A stretch of DNA of 64,000 nt from RI-231 sp041394905 (GCA_041394905.1 JAWKHJ010000002.1:1-64000), one strand, 5' to 3'. Positions 17,781 through 28,366 are shown, counted from the first letter of the stretch. The notes: a model not told the origin generated them from the letters alone. Translations and numbers: made by a program.

Positions 17781-18606
17781 AGACGCGACGCTTTTCGGTG
17801 AACGAAAGGCAATCCGCCTAAAAACGTCGAGAACGTCCGCAAAATCACCCTCGCGGGGGCGAAAGCTTTGCCTGGAGCGTACCGATTCGCTAACGTAACA
17901 ACCATGACGTCTGCACAGCCCAGTGCGGACGCGCCCGAGTCAGAGTCAGCATCTACAGCTTTTCACCGCTTTCTGGCTTGGCGTCGTCTCGCCGTCCTGG
18001 GGTTTGGCTGCTTTTCCTGGCAGCGTTCCCAGGGCGTTTGCTGTGCTCGGGACCCGCACGTGTTCCGGCCGAAGGCCCCGCCTCGGTGGTGGTCCGAATT
18101 GACGGCCTTTACGCGCAACCTAAGCCCGGTCTGGCCGGCACGGCCTCGTCAGAGGACTACCCCCAAGAGGACAAGCTCAGCGGAGAATCCGCGCCTGAGT
18201 GTGTCTCTCAACCCTCCGAGCGCGCGGAACTAACGCTGCCGTATTCGCGCGCCACGCTCGATCCTTCGCGCGGCTGGCCTCCTTGCCTGATCGTCCTTTC
18301 CGGTCCGGCGGAGTCGCCCAAGCTCTGCTCTCAGCAGTGTTCGGCACGACTGCGCTCTCCGCGCGCCCCGCCCTGCTCGTCGTTGTTTCGCGTCTGAATT
18401 CTCCGACTGGTAGTTGAACCATGAAGTTTGACGCCAATCTAGGCGTCGACCCCGCGGTTCAGAGTCACCGCGTTTGGTGACGTCCCGCTAGGGACCTGTC
18501 CTTCCTGGACTCGAACAGTTTTCTTTGACGTTGCCGCCCCGGATGGACGCCCGGAGGAGAGGCGGCGGTCCCGGCCCACGGGCCAAAAGGAGTGTATTGC
18601 AAAACG
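17781..18606. other. 825-base stretch without a recognisable gene before the metal-efflux operon
   Basis: Several overlapping frames are open but none shows a known domain. The most protein-like reading would join a plus-strand start at 17904 (MTSAQPSADAPESESASTAF, then a hydrophobic stretch near 17980-18030) to a neighbouring frame (VVVRIDGLYAQPKPGLAG). This would be a small exported or membrane protein with a frameshift; I could not confirm it. The last 130 bases before 18607 are GC-rich and contain AAAAGGAG at 18584-18591 as a ribosome binding site. I compared the region with riboswitch consensus motifs from memory and saw no convincing match. Confidence 0.3.
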
Positions 18607-19837
18607 ATGGAGCCTTTGGCGCGAGCAGTAGCGCTCGCAATTTTCTCAGTTTGTGCCTGTCTTGCGGATCCGCTCACTCGAGCAGGCGCTCGAGCGCGCC
18701 GAACGCAATCATCCCCGCCTACGGGAAGCCGCCGCGCAGCAGGCGATCACCGAGTTTGCAATCGAAACGGCGCGCGCTTATCCCAACCCGATTCTGGACA
18801 CGACCCTTGCGCACCAGAGCGCCCGTATGTTGGGCGTGCCGACCGGAGCTTATCAGTACTACATCTTTTCGCAGAAGCTGGACCTTCCATCGGTCCGTCG
18901 CCCGCGCATCCAGGCAGCCGAGCTTGGAAGCGAGAGCTCGGAATTCGCCAGGCAGGAAACGCGGCTCGCCGTACGAACAGCGGTCCGGCATTCCTTCTAC
19001 GAGTCTTTGCGTTGGCGCAGCACGGTCGATCTGGCTCGCCAGAGCCTCGAGTTTATTGAAGAGCTGCGCCGCCGTATCGGCGTGCAGGTCGATGTGGGCG
19101 AGGCCGGCCGCCTCGAGCTGATTCGCGCCGAGGCCGAAGTCGCCACGGCGCGTTCGGTCGTCAACCGCGCACAACTCGAATATCTGACGGCGATTTCGCG
19201 GCTGCGCGCCGCCATGGGCGCTGACGACCACGCCGTTCTCGAACCGTCCGGCCAGGTGCAGGACCCCGCACCGCTGCCTCCACTCTCTGAACTGCTCGAA
19301 GAGGTCTCGCGGCAATATCCGTCGCTCGCGCAGGCCGAGACCGAGGTGCGCCGCGCTGAGTCCAAGCTGCAAACACAGATCGCGCTACGCAAGCCGCAAC
19401 CTTCGGTGCGCTTCGAGTACGAGCAACTGCCGGACAGCCGCCTCTACCGCTTCGGCGTGGCCTTCCCGGTCCCGCTGTGGAACCGCCGCGAAGGCCCCAT
19501 TGCGGAGGCCCGTGCGACCGTGGACCGCGCCGAGGCCACCGTAGATCGTCGCCTCATCGAGATCCGCGCGGCTCTCGAAAACGCCTACGGCCGCTATCAG
19601 ATCGCCGGCCAACAGATCGAAGCCCTCGAAGGCGGCGTGCTGCGCGAGGCGGAGGAGGCCGTGCGCTCCTCGCAGGTCGCCTACCAGCTAGGAGAACGCG
19701 GCATCGTCGACGTGCTGGACGCCCAACGCGTTCTGCGCACCGTTCGCTTGGATTTCTTGAACGCACAGTATGACCGCCAAGCGGCCTTGAACGACATTCG
19801 GCATCTGCGCGCGTTGGACCTGACCGAAACGCCATGA
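18607..19837 (+). CDS. Outer-membrane efflux protein (TolC/CusC/CzcC-like), frameshift in the leader
   Basis: The start MEPLARAVALAIFSVCACLADP (ATG 18607) is a signal peptide; the frame then slips near 18679, and the mature protein (SLEQALERAERNHPRLREAAAQ onward) is open to 19837. The two outer-membrane efflux protein repeats are seen, with long amphipathic helices rich in Ala, Glu and Arg (QARVQRA-type pattern, LAQAETEVRRAESKLQTQ) and beta regions (YYIFSQKLDLP, RLYRFGVAFPVPLWNRREG), the latter a typical CzcC/CusC motif. It forms the outer-membrane channel of the tripartite pump encoded with the next two genes. Its stop overlaps the next start as ATGA. GTG 18592 is an alternative start. Confidence 0.8.
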
Positions 19838-21029
19838 GGAACGCCATGAATCCAGTCGCATTGCATACACGCCGCACGGCGCTGACCATGGGAGCGCTCC
19901 TCGCGCTGGCCGGATGCGGCCTCGTCAGCCCGACCACACAGCCGGAGCAGGCCACGGCGGCCAAACGCCCGGTCAATCCTTTCGAGATTGTTGCCTCGCA
20001 GAATCTGCTCGATCGGCTCGAGATTGGCGAGCCGGAATGGACCTCCGTCAGTGCGACGCTCAGCGTCGCTTCTCGCGTCGAGGTCGACGAGCGGCGCGCG
20101 GTCCGAGTGGGCGCTCAGGTCAGCGGACGCATCAAGGAGGTCTTCGTCAACGAGGGCGATACGGTGAAGACCGGCAAGGTGCTGGCGGTCATCTACAGCA
20201 CGCAACTCTCTGAGACTCAGGCCGAGTTCCTCAAGGCCTACACCCGGCAACAGCTCGCCAATCGCGCCGTCCAGCGCGCTCAGCAGCTGCTCGAAGCCGA
20301 CGTCATTGGCATTGCCGAGCTGCAGCGCCGCGAAGCGGAGCTCGCCGACGCGGAAGCCGAGATCGCCGCCGCCCGGGATCAGCTCAGCGTCCTCGGCATG
20401 TCCAAGGAGAAGATCGACCGGGTCGAGAAGACCCGCTCGGTTAGCTCGACCATCGAGATCGTCGCCCCGGCCAGCGGCACCATCCTTCGCCGCCACGTCA
20501 CAGTTGGTCAGGTCGTGCAGGAATCCGACGATGCGTTCGACATCGCCGACCTAGGCCGCGTCTGGCTCGTCGCCGACGTCCCCGAGCAGTCCATCGGCTC
20601 GCTGCGCGCCGGCTCGGCCGTCGAAGCGCTCGTGCCCGCCATCCCCGACCGCACCATCCGTGGCAAGCTCTCCTATGTCAGCCCCACCGTCAATCCCAAT
20701 ACGCGCACCGTCGAGATCCGCATGGACGTCGTCAACCGCGACCGCCGCCTCAAGCCGGCCATGCTCGCTGAGATGACACTCACTGACTACCCTCGGTCGC
20801 GCGGGTCGTGCCCTCGTCCGCGGTCGTGCGCGAAAACGATCGTGAGTATGTCTTTGTCCAGATGACCGAGAACCGCTTCGCTCTGCGCGAGGTTGAGCTT
20901 GGCGATGAGTTCGACGGCGCCCGCGTACTGCTCGACGGCGTCCGCGAAGACCAGCAGATCGTCCTCGACGGCGCCTTCCATCTCAACAATGAGCGTCGCC
21001 GGCGCGCCGTCAGCGGGGAGGAGGGCTAG
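19834..21029 (+). CDS. RND efflux periplasmic adaptor lipoprotein (CzcB/CusB-like), one frameshift
   Basis: Starts at ATG 19834, overlapping the previous stop, or at 19846. The leader ends with the lipobox LALAGCG, so the mature protein is probably lipid-anchored. The membrane-fusion domains are present: lipoyl halves (VGAQVSGRIKEVFVNEGDTV and IVAPASGTILRRHVTVGQVV), a helical hairpin (QAEFLKAYTRQQLANRA...), and the beta-barrel (GRVWLVADVPEQSIGSLRAG). Near 20793 the frame slips; the final membrane-proximal part (VVPSSAVVRENDREYVFVQ) continues one frame over to 21029. It links the inner-membrane pump to the outer channel and may hand over metal ions. The stop is directly followed by the pump start. 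Confidence 0.82.
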
Positions 21030-24000
21030 GTGCTCGAAGCTGTCGTACGCTCCTCGCTCAAGCAGCGCATCGTCGTCGTGGTGTGCGCCCTCGCCGCCTT
21101 CGGCTTCGGCATCCACGCCGCACAGAATCTCTCCGTTGACGCTTTCCCGGACGTCACCAACATCCAGGTGCAGGTGGCGACCGAAGTCCCCGGACGCTCG
21201 CCCGACGAGGTCGAGCGTCTGGTCACTATCCCGGTCGAGATCGGCATGACCGGCTTGCCCGGACTCACCGAGCCCGCTCGCAGAACGAGCCCGGCCTCTC
21301 CATCGTCACTCTCGTTTTCACCGACGACACGCCGCAGTATTTCGCTCGGCAGTTGGTGAGCGAACGAATGAACGACGTGCGCGGCAACCTGCCGCCCGGG
21401 CTGAACCCCGTGCTCGGCCCCGTCACCACCGCGCTCAGCGAGGTTTACCAGTACACCATCGAGCGCACCGACGACGGCGAGCGGCCCTTGAGCAAGGAAG
21501 AGCTCATCGATCGCCGCCTGGTGCAGGACTGGGTCGCGCGTCCCCTGCTGCGCTCAATCCCCGGGGTCGCCGAGATCAACTCGATCGGCGGCTACGTCAA
21601 GCAGTACCAGGTGCTCGTCGACCCGTTCAAGATGAACTATTACGACGTCACCATCAACGACGTCCATCAGGCGCTCTCACGCAACAACGACAACTCGAGC
21701 GGCGGCATCCTTCCGATCGGTCCCGAGATCTTGCTCGTCCGCAGTTTGGGCCTGGCCCGCACGCTCGACGACATCCGCTCAATCGTCCTCAAGGAAGTCG
21801 GCGCAACGCCGGTCTACATTCGCGACGTCGCCGAAGTGCAGATCGGCGAGGAAGTGCGCTACGGCGCGATGGTCAAGGGCGGCTACACCGAGTCTGTGGG
21901 CGGCATCGTGATGATGGTCGCCAGCGGCAACGCCAAGCAGATCGTCAGTGAGATTCAGGCCCGCGTCGCGGACATCAACAGCAACGGCATGTTGCCCGAT
22001 GGTTTGCAGATCGTGCCCTATTACGACCGCTCCGACCTTGTCGACGCCGCGCTCCACACCGTCAGTAGCGTGCTCATCGAGGGCATTGTGCTGGTGATGG
22101 TCATCTTGTTCCTATACCTGGGCGACGTGCGCTCCAGTGTCATCGTGATCGCCACTTTGGTCCTGACGCCCGCACTCACGTTCCTTGTGATGAACCACTT
22201 CGGTATGTCGGCCAACCTGATGTCGCTCGGCGGCCTCGCCATCGCCATCGGCCTCATCGTCGACGGCTCGGTCGTGGTCGTCGAGAACGTCTTCGAGCGA
22301 CTTGGCAAGCAGAAGACAGCCAACAAGCTCAAGGTGGTTTACGAGGCGGTGATGGAGGTCGGCCAGCCCGTCATCTTCGGCGTGGGCGTCATCATCCTGG
22401 TCTTCCTGCCGCTGATGACGCTCGAAGGTATGGAAGGCAAGATGTTTGCGCCGCTGGCCTACACCATCGTCATCGCCCTGGGGATCTCGCTTATTCTCTG
22501 CGTTACGCTCTCGCCGGTGCTGTGCTTCTTTCTGCTTAAGGGCGGCGGCGATCACGATACGTTCCTGGTACGGCTGACCAAGACGCCGTACCTGTATGTG
22601 CTTCGCTGGGCTGTCGGCCACCGCAAATCGGTGATCGGGCTCGCGCTCGCGCTGTTCTTCGGCACGCTGGCGCTCACCCCGCGACTCGGCACCTCCTTCA
22701 TTCCGGAAATGAAGGAAGGCTCCATCTCGCCCAATGCCGACCGCTTTCCCAACATTTCGCTCGAGGAATCGCTCTCCATGGAGCTCGAGATCCAACGGCT
22801 CATTCGTACCGTCTCGGGCACTCGCGAAGTCGTGACGCGTCTGGGCCGCGGCGAGTCGCCTGTCGATCCGGCGGGATATAGCGACGTCGACGTGATCGTG
22901 CAACTCACGCCGCGCGAAGAGCGTCCTGGGCGCAGCCAGGACGACATTGCTGCCGAAATCCGCCGGCTCATCGAGACGTTGCCAGGACTTAATCTCGTCA
23001 TGGCGCAACCCATCTCCGACCGTGTCGACGAAATGGTCACCGGCGTCCGCGCCGATGTCGCCGTCAAGATCTTCGGAGACGACCTCGACATGCTCGTCGC
23101 CAAGGCTCGCGAGGTGGCGCGCGTCGCCTCGACCGTACCCGGGACCGCCGACTTCAAGATCGACCGCGTTATGGGTCAGCAGAACCTGAACATCACCATC
23201 GACCGCGCCGCCATTGCCCGCCACGGGCTCAACATCTCCGACGTGAACGATGTGGTCGAGGCGGCTGTCGCCGGCCGCTCGGCCACCCAGATCTACGAAG
23301 GCGAGCGGCGCTTCAACGCCGTGGTGCGCTACCCCGAGCGCTTCCGCAACAACCTCACTGAGATCCGCCGCATCGTATTACGCGCCGCCGACGGTGCGCA
23401 GGTTCCGCTACAGAACATCGCCCGTGTTGAGGTCTCGGAAGGCATATCGCAGATCAAACGCGAGGGAGCCAAACGGCGCGTTGTCGTTGGGGTCAACGTG
23501 AAAGGGCGCGACCTAGGCGGCTTTGTGCGCGACTTGCGCCGCAAGATCGAGACCGAAGTCGATTTGCCGCAAGGCTACTACTTCGAATGGGGCGGCCAGT
23601 TCGAGAACATGCAGCGGGCGCAGGAACACCTCAAGGTCATCATCCCGATTACCATTGCAGCCATCTTCTTCCTGCTGTTTTTGCTGTTCAACTCTGTACG
23701 CTTCGCCACGCTGATCATCCTGGTGTTGCCGTTCGCCTCGGTGGGCGGCGTGCTTGGGCTGCTGATCTCCGGCGAATATCTTTCGGTGCCGGCCTCGGTC
23801 GGCTTCATCGCGCTCTGGGGCATTGCCGTGCTCAATGGCGTCGTGCTGGTTTCCTATGTGCGGGGCTTGCGAGAGTCTGGAATGGAGCAAAAGCGCGCGA
23901 TCCTGGAGGGCTCGAAAATGCGCTTTCGACCCGTGATGATGACGGCGACGGTCGCGGCCCTGGGCCTCGTGCCGTTCCTGTTTGCCACCGGCCCGGGCTC

Positions 24001-24163
24001 CGAGGTCCAGCGCCCCCTCGCTGTGGTCGTCATTGGAGGCCTGATGAGCTCGACGCTGCTGACTCTGGTCGTCGTGCCGGCGCTCTACAGCTATTTCGAG
24101 CCCAAAGGTCCCGTCGCGCGACAAGAGGAAGACGAACCGGCCATGGCCGCCGCTGAAGCCTGA
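21030..24163 (+). CDS. Heavy-metal efflux RND transporter (CzcA/CusA family), one frameshift
   Basis: About 1,045 residues from GTG 21030. The start (VVRSSLKQRIVVVV, then SVDAFPDVTNIQVQV) is typical of heavy-metal RND pumps. The frame slips by one base near 21285 (NEPGLSIVTLVFTDD), and from 21353 it is open to the end. Twelve membrane segments and two large periplasmic loops fit the family. In the fourth helix the proton-relay motif reads AIGLIVDGSVVVVEN. The periplasmic segment RVDEMVTGVRADVAVKIFGD resembles CzcA rather than CusA. The pump exports divalent or monovalent metal ions by proton antiport; the exact metal is uncertain. Two GC hairpins follow the stop. Confidence 0.85.
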
Positions 24164-24175
24164 ACGTCGCAAGTG

Positions 24176-24218
24176 GGGACCGTCTGTGAGGGCGGTCCCG
24201 GCCGGGCTTCAGCCCGGC
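24176..24218. terminator. Tandem GC hairpins between the convergent RND and SGNH genes
   Basis: GGGACCG (24176-24182) pairs with CGGTCCC (24193-24199), and GCCGGGCT (24201-24208) pairs with AGCCCGGC (24211-24218, loop TC). They stand between two convergent stop codons. No T-run follows, so these may be weak terminators or a dispersed palindromic repeat. Confidence 0.5.
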
Positions 24219-24226
24219 AACCTGGC

Positions 24227-24858
24227 CTACCCCAACATCTCCCGCACCAGCGGCGCCAGCGCCTTCCAAGTTTCACCTGGTCAGCGCTATCCAGATGCAC
24301 GCCGTCTCCGTCGGAGGCTCGCACCACCGTACCGCTCTCGAAAAATCGGCAGCCACGTTGCTCGGCGTGCTCGCGGTAGTAACGCGGCAACCCGGCGCAC
24401 TTCTCCTCCGCCCCCTCGAACATCTCAGCGAAGTCGCCCATGCGGCCAAACGGCGGCGGCGAGACCAGTAGCACTTGCGGCGCTCCCCCGTCGGGTCCGC
24501 AGCCGCTCTTCTGGATCATGTCGAGCAACAGGCCGACGCTGCGCCCAATGTCGAACGCCGACACGGAGAAGCGCTTCTTGCAGTCGTTCGTGCCCAGCAT
24601 CAGCACGACCAAGTCGAGCGGATGGTGCGAGAGCAGGCAAGGCGACAGGTAGGTCTTGCCGTTGCGGTGCTCCTCGATCGGGTCTTCCCACACGGTGGTG
24701 CGACCGTTGAGCGCCTCGCAGATCACCCGGACATCCGCGCCCAGTTCCCGCGCCATCGCTTCCGGCCAGCGGCTCTCGAGCGGCAATCGCGCCATCGAGT
24801 GCGGATCGCGACCCCAGGTATTCGAGTCGCCATAGCAAAGAACCGTTTGCAGAGACAT
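24227..24858 (-). CDS. SGNH/GDSL hydrolase (arylesterase-like), one frameshift near the end
   Basis: About 210 residues. Block I is LCYGDSNTWG with the nucleophile Ser, block III is LMLGTNDCK with the oxyanion Asn, and the catalytic Asp-x-x-His is in DGVHLDS. Near 24278 the frame slips: the proper ending KALAPLVREMLG with a TAG at 24227-24229 is one frame over, while the uncorrected frame runs on into the RND gene on the opposite strand. These enzymes cleave acyl or aryl esters of small molecules or sugars, and there is no signal peptide. The start codon is ATG 24858. Confidence 0.75.
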
Positions 24859-24921
24859 AGGCGGTATCGTAGCCTCCTAGCGGCGCGGCTGTCATGATGG
24901 ATAGCCGACAAGGAGATTCCC

Positions 24922-25506
24922 ATGCGCATCGCAATCGTCACCGGCGACGGCGGCGAGAGCTACGAAGCTCTCTACGCCTACCATCGCTTCCTCGAAGAAG
25001 GCTTCGACGCCTTCATCGCCGCGCCCAGCAAGCGGAGGCTCCACTTGGTGATGCACGATTTCGAGCCTGGCTGGGACACCTACGTCGAGCGCCAAGGGTA
25101 TGGTCTGGAAGCGCAGGCCACCCTCGAGGAACTGCACGCCCCTGATCTCGACGCCATTCTGCTGCTCGGCGGACGCGCGCCCGAATATCTGCGCCACAAC
25201 CAACACCTGCTTGGCGTGATTCGCGAAATGGACAGGGCGGGGAAGTGGATCTTCTCGGTCTGTCACGGCATCCAGGTGCTCGTCGCCGCCGGTGTCGTTT
25301 CCGGCCGCGCAGTCACGTGCTATGAGCACATCCGTTCGGAGGTCGAAGCCGCAGGCGCTCGCTTTGTTGAAGAACAAGCGACGCGCGACGGTCACATCGT
25401 CTCGGCCCAAACCTGGGAATCGCACCCAGAGCTCTACCGCGAGATCTTCCGCAGCCTGCGCGAGACGACGCATCCGGCCAAGGTCGGCGCCGTGGCAAAG
25501 CTATAA
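24922..25506 (+). CDS. DJ-1/PfpI family protein
   Basis: 194 residues from ATG 24922 behind AAGGAG. The flavodoxin-like fold has the nucleophile elbow FSVCHGIQVL (Cys followed by His) and the upstream Glu-containing strand of the class I amidotransferase-like superfamily (DAILLLGGRAPEYL). Members act as glyoxalases, deglycases, chaperones or proteases; which applies here cannot be decided. The stop codon overlaps the TATAAT of the next promoter. The gene is intact. Confidence 0.8.
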   Translation: MRIAIVTGDGGESYEALYAYHRFLEEGFDAFIAAPSKRRLHLVMHDFEPGWDTYVERQGYGLEAQATLEELHAPDLDAILLLGGRAPEYLRHNQHLLGVIREMDRAGKWIFSVCHGIQVLVAAGVVSGRAVTCYEHIRSEVEAAGARFVEEQATRDGHIVSAQTWESHPELYREIFRSLRETTHPAKVGAVAKL

Positions 25507-25507
25507 T
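25502..25507 (+). promoter_or_regulatory. -10 element TATAAT of the TPR/O-antigen ligase pair
   Basis: A perfect TATAAT overlaps the stop codon of the PfpI-like gene and lies 32 bases before the next ATG. Directly before that ATG a hairpin GCGGCCC/GGGCCGC (25522-25538, loop TGG) would fold in the mRNA leader. Confidence 0.45.
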
Positions 25508-25539
25508 AGCGGGGAGTTTTAGCGGCCCTGGGGGCCGCC

Positions 25540-26940
25540 ATGCTCGGGTCGATGAGCACCAGCGCGACGAATGCCGGGGAGCAAGCCGCCGAACGGCTTC
25601 CTGAGCTCCGATCCTCGTTTACGGGAGCACGGCTGGCGCCTCCGCGCTCCAAGCCTCGGCCGCCCCAGCGCCGCACCGAGCGTCCCTTCGCCGGCGCCAT
25701 CCTCGTGGTCGTGCTGCTCGTTGCCGGCGGACTTGCCGCGCAAACCTCAGTTCGACGCGCCCTCGGGGTCTACTGGACCTCCTGGCCGGGCTCGACCACT
25801 CTTCCCGAAGCGCTCGCCGTCGATGTTTCCAATCCGGTCGCGCATCGCCGCGCCGCATTTCTAGCCGCCCAGCGCGACGGCGACCCCGCCGCCGCCCTCG
25901 ACCAGCTTCGCGAAACCGTACGACTCTCGCCGCTGGACTTGAACGCGCGCCTCGAGCTCGCTGCCATGCTCCAGGCCTCCGGGCAGGACGACCAAGCCGA
26001 AATCACGCTGCAAGAGGCCGCCGACATCGACCGCGGCTACCGTCCCCGCTGGAGCCTGACCAATTTCTACCTGCGCCAGGGCCGCATCGAAGATTTCTGG
26101 GAGTCGGCTCGCGGCACCTTGCTCGCCTACCCGGAATCAACTCCTATGGTGCTGGGGCTTTGCTGGCGAGCGTTCGCAGATTCGACGCTGAGTCTCGTTA
26201 ACGCCGTCCCAGACTCACCCGAGGTCTATCGCGAATACTTCGGCTACCTGCTCGACCAGGAACGCCTCGACGCGCTGAGGGAACTTTGGCCTCGCCTCGC
26301 CACGGGCTTGGAAGGTCAGGACGTCCCGATGGCGTCGCTGTTTCTCGACCGTCTGATCCTCGCCGACGACGTGGATCTTGCCGTCGAGGTTTGGAACCGC
26401 CTGTGCAGCGGGAAGTTCCTGTCTTACACTCCGCTGGCTTACCCCGAAGGGCCGTACTTGACCAACGGCGATTTTGCGACCCGCATCTCCGGTTTCGGTT
26501 TCGACTGGAAAGTTCCGCCGGCGCGGGGCGTCTTCCGCGTGCAGCGGCCCGCTGACTTCGGCACGCGTGCGCTCGAGATTCGTCTCTCAGGTTCGCAGGG
26601 CGAGAACGCCATCTTGCTCTCGCAAGTCGTGCCGCTACCGCCCGGGCGCTATCTGTTCCGCTACGAATACGCTACCCAGCGCCTGCCACGCCTGACCGGT
26701 CTCTACTGGGTGGTGCGCGACAACCAAACCGACCGCATCCTCGCGCAGTCGCCCTTCATCGAGGCGGCCGAGGACTATTGGAACACCTTGAGCTTCCTGT
26801 TCGATGCGGCCGACGACAGCCGCTTCCTGCGCTTGGAGCTGCGTTACACCTTGCCCGAAGGCGGGGAAAACCACCGCGGGCGCTACGTTATGCGGCATGC
26901 CGCCCTCACCAGCGTCGCCGGTGAGGAAACGACGAAATAG
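25540..26940 (+). CDS. Membrane-anchored TPR-containing protein
   Basis: 466 residues. A Pro/Arg-rich cytoplasmic N-terminus of about 48 residues is followed by one membrane segment (AGAILVVVLLVAGGLAAQ), then a tetratricopeptide-type region (about 95-170: HRRAAFLAAQRDGDPAAALDQ, LNARLELAAMLQASGQDDQAE). The C-terminal 170 residues are beta-rich with a jelly-roll look (LPPGRYLFRYEYATQ). ATG 25552 is an alternative start. It abuts the O-antigen ligase-like gene without any gap, so the two probably act together in exopolysaccharide polymerisation or its control. The gene is intact. Confidence 0.6.
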   Translation: MLGSMSTSATNAGEQAAERLPELRSSFTGARLAPPRSKPRPPQRRTERPFAGAILVVVLLVAGGLAAQTSVRRALGVYWTSWPGSTTLPEALAVDVSNPVAHRRAAFLAAQRDGDPAAALDQLRETVRLSPLDLNARLELAAMLQASGQDDQAEITLQEAADIDRGYRPRWSLTNFYLRQGRIEDFWESARGTLLAYPESTPMVLGLCWRAFADSTLSLVNAVPDSPEVYREYFGYLLDQERLDALRELWPRLATGLEGQDVPMASLFLDRLILADDVDLAVEVWNRLCSGKFLSYTPLAYPEGPYLTNGDFATRISGFGFDWKVPPARGVFRVQRPADFGTRALEIRLSGSQGENAILLSQVVPLPPGRYLFRYEYATQRLPRLTGLYWVVRDNQTDRILAQSPFIEAAEDYWNTLSFLFDAADDSRFLRLELRYTLPEGGENHRGRYVMRHAALTSVAGEETTK

Positions 26941-28197
26941 ATGGCGGCTACGTTCTTCAACTTCCGCCGCCGCACGACCTCCGTTCTCACGGCGCTCTTG
27001 TTCTTCGCGGTCTTGGCCTTCGGTGCGACCGACCCATGGGCTTTCGCCGTCGTTGCCTGTACGGTCTTCCTCCTCGCCGCGGCGTGGACGGCCCGCATTC
27101 TGCGTCATCCCTACCAGACCGCCTTCTCTTGGTTCTACGTCCCGTTGGCGGTGGTCGCCGTCGTCGGGTTGATCCAGATGACGCTCGATCGTACAGCGAG
27201 CCGCTACCGCACCGCCGGCGAGCTCGGCTGGTGGCTGGTCTACTGCGCCTTCTTTGCGCTGCTCCTCAACGTTTTGAGCGACATCTCGCTGCGCCGCGAC
27301 GTGCAACGCCGGCTCGCCTATCTGGGCGGCTTGGTGTCCGTCGTGGCGATTGCGCAGTGGGTCTTTTCCCCGCAAGCCGCTTACGGCTTCCGCCGTGCTC
27401 CTGGCGCCGATATTTTCGGACCGTTCGTCGACGTGGAAAACTTTGCCTTTCTCGTCGAATTGGTGTTTCCCAGCGCGCTCCTGCTCGCCTTTCGCGACTC
27501 CGAGCGCAAGTTGTCGCTGTTTGCTTCCTGCACGGCGATGGTGGCGGCCGTCGGAGTCTCCGGCTCCCTGGTGGGTCAAGGGCTGTTGGCGCTCGAGTTT
27601 GTGATCACGCTGCTCGCAGCCACCTATCTGGCGGCGCGCACGATGAGCCGCCGTACCTGGCGCCCGCAAGCCCTGCTCACGGCGCTAGGCGCGACCGCGA
27701 TAGCCGTCGTCTTGTTCGTTGGATTGAGTGCGGACGTTCGCGAACGCTTGACCCAAGGCTTCGAACCGGTCGATACGCCGGGGGTGTTCGTACTCACGCG
27801 CGGAGACGTTCTGCGCACGAGTTGGCAGCTTTTTCAGCAACAGCCTGCGCTCGGTCACGGGCTGGGCGCCTTCGGTCCCGCCTTCTCCTCCGCCGTCCCG
27901 CGCCAAGACGGTTTCCACTGGGAGCATGGCCACACCGACCCGGTCGAGCTTGCCGTCGAGATTGGCCTCGCTGGCATCCTCGCGCAGGCGCTCATGCTTG
28001 CTTTGATTCTCGTGGCCGCCCGCGGACGCGATTTGCGCGCCTGGGTGGGGCTCGTCCTGCCGTTGACTGTTGCCTGGGGCCACAGTTGGATCCGCAGCCC
28101 GTTGCGTATCCCTGCCCTCGTTCTCGTCGCACTCACCGTTCTGGCGCTACTCGCCGCACGTTCCGACAGCGGTGCGCGCACGGCTTCCCAGGCCTGA
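26941..28197 (+). CDS. O-antigen ligase/polymerase-like membrane protein (Wzy/WaaL family)
   Basis: 418 residues with about ten hydrophobic segments. The family pattern is a large periplasmic loop after the middle helices, here FEPVDTPGVFVLTRGDVLRTSW...PALGHGLGAFGPAFS, ending WEHGHTDPVELAVEIGLAG, where conserved Arg, Gly and His residues lie. Such proteins polymerise polysaccharide repeat units or attach them to a lipid or protein carrier in the outer leaflet of the inner membrane. The start ATG directly follows the TAG of the TPR protein. The gene is intact. Confidence 0.75.
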   Translation: MAATFFNFRRRTTSVLTALLFFAVLAFGATDPWAFAVVACTVFLLAAAWTARILRHPYQTAFSWFYVPLAVVAVVGLIQMTLDRTASRYRTAGELGWWLVYCAFFALLLNVLSDISLRRDVQRRLAYLGGLVSVVAIAQWVFSPQAAYGFRRAPGADIFGPFVDVENFAFLVELVFPSALLLAFRDSERKLSLFASCTAMVAAVGVSGSLVGQGLLALEFVITLLAATYLAARTMSRRTWRPQALLTALGATAIAVVLFVGLSADVRERLTQGFEPVDTPGVFVLTRGDVLRTSWQLFQQQPALGHGLGAFGPAFSSAVPRQDGFHWEHGHTDPVELAVEIGLAGILAQALMLALILVAARGRDLRAWVGLVLPLTVAWGHSWIRSPLRIPALVLVALTVLALLAARSDSGARTASQA

Positions 28198-28221
28198 TTG
28201 CGGCCCCAGTACGACCGAAAC

Positions 28222-28227
28222 TATAAT
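28222..28227 (+). promoter_or_regulatory. -10 element TATAAT of the tRNA-Gln gene
   Basis: TATAAT ends 21 bases before the mature tRNA, with TTGCGG (28198-28203) at about 18 bases spacing as a partial -35. Confidence 0.55.
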
Positions 28228-28248
28228 AGGGAGGTTCGCTCTTCCTGC

Positions 28249-28322
28249 TGGGAGGTAGTGTAACGGTAACACGCCAGATTCTGGCTCTGGTTATCGGGGT
28301 TCGAATCCCTGCCTCCCAGCCA
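28249..28322 (+). tRNA. tRNA-Gln (anticodon CTG)
   Basis: 74 nt with encoded CCA. The acceptor stem TGGGAGG pairs with CCTCCCA, and the discriminator is G. T8 A9 are followed by the D stem GTGT/ACAC. Anticodon stem CCAGA/TCTGG encloses loop TTCTGGC, giving anticodon CTG, which reads CAG. The T arm is CGGGG-TTCGAAT-CCCTG. All helices are complete, so it should be functional. A single isolated tRNA with its own promoter. Confidence 0.95.
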
Positions 28323-28366
28323 AATCCCCTCTCAGTTCAAGAGTTCGACCGCGCGATACGTGCGTT

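Noticed and set aside
17781..17910. A c-di-GMP or other riboswitch in the GGCAATCCGCC...CGCAAAATCACC stretch
   Set aside because: It looked faintly like a GEMM-type core, but the paired elements and tetraloop-receptor parts do not fit when written out by hand.
24176..24218. A CRISPR or insertion-sequence end
   Set aside because: Two single hairpins without regular spacing, repeats or a transposase; more likely terminator-like palindromes.
25540..28197. An exosortase/PEP-CTERM system around the TPR and O-antigen ligase genes
   Set aside because: No PEP-CTERM tail or exosortase Cys/Arg/His motif is visible in either protein.
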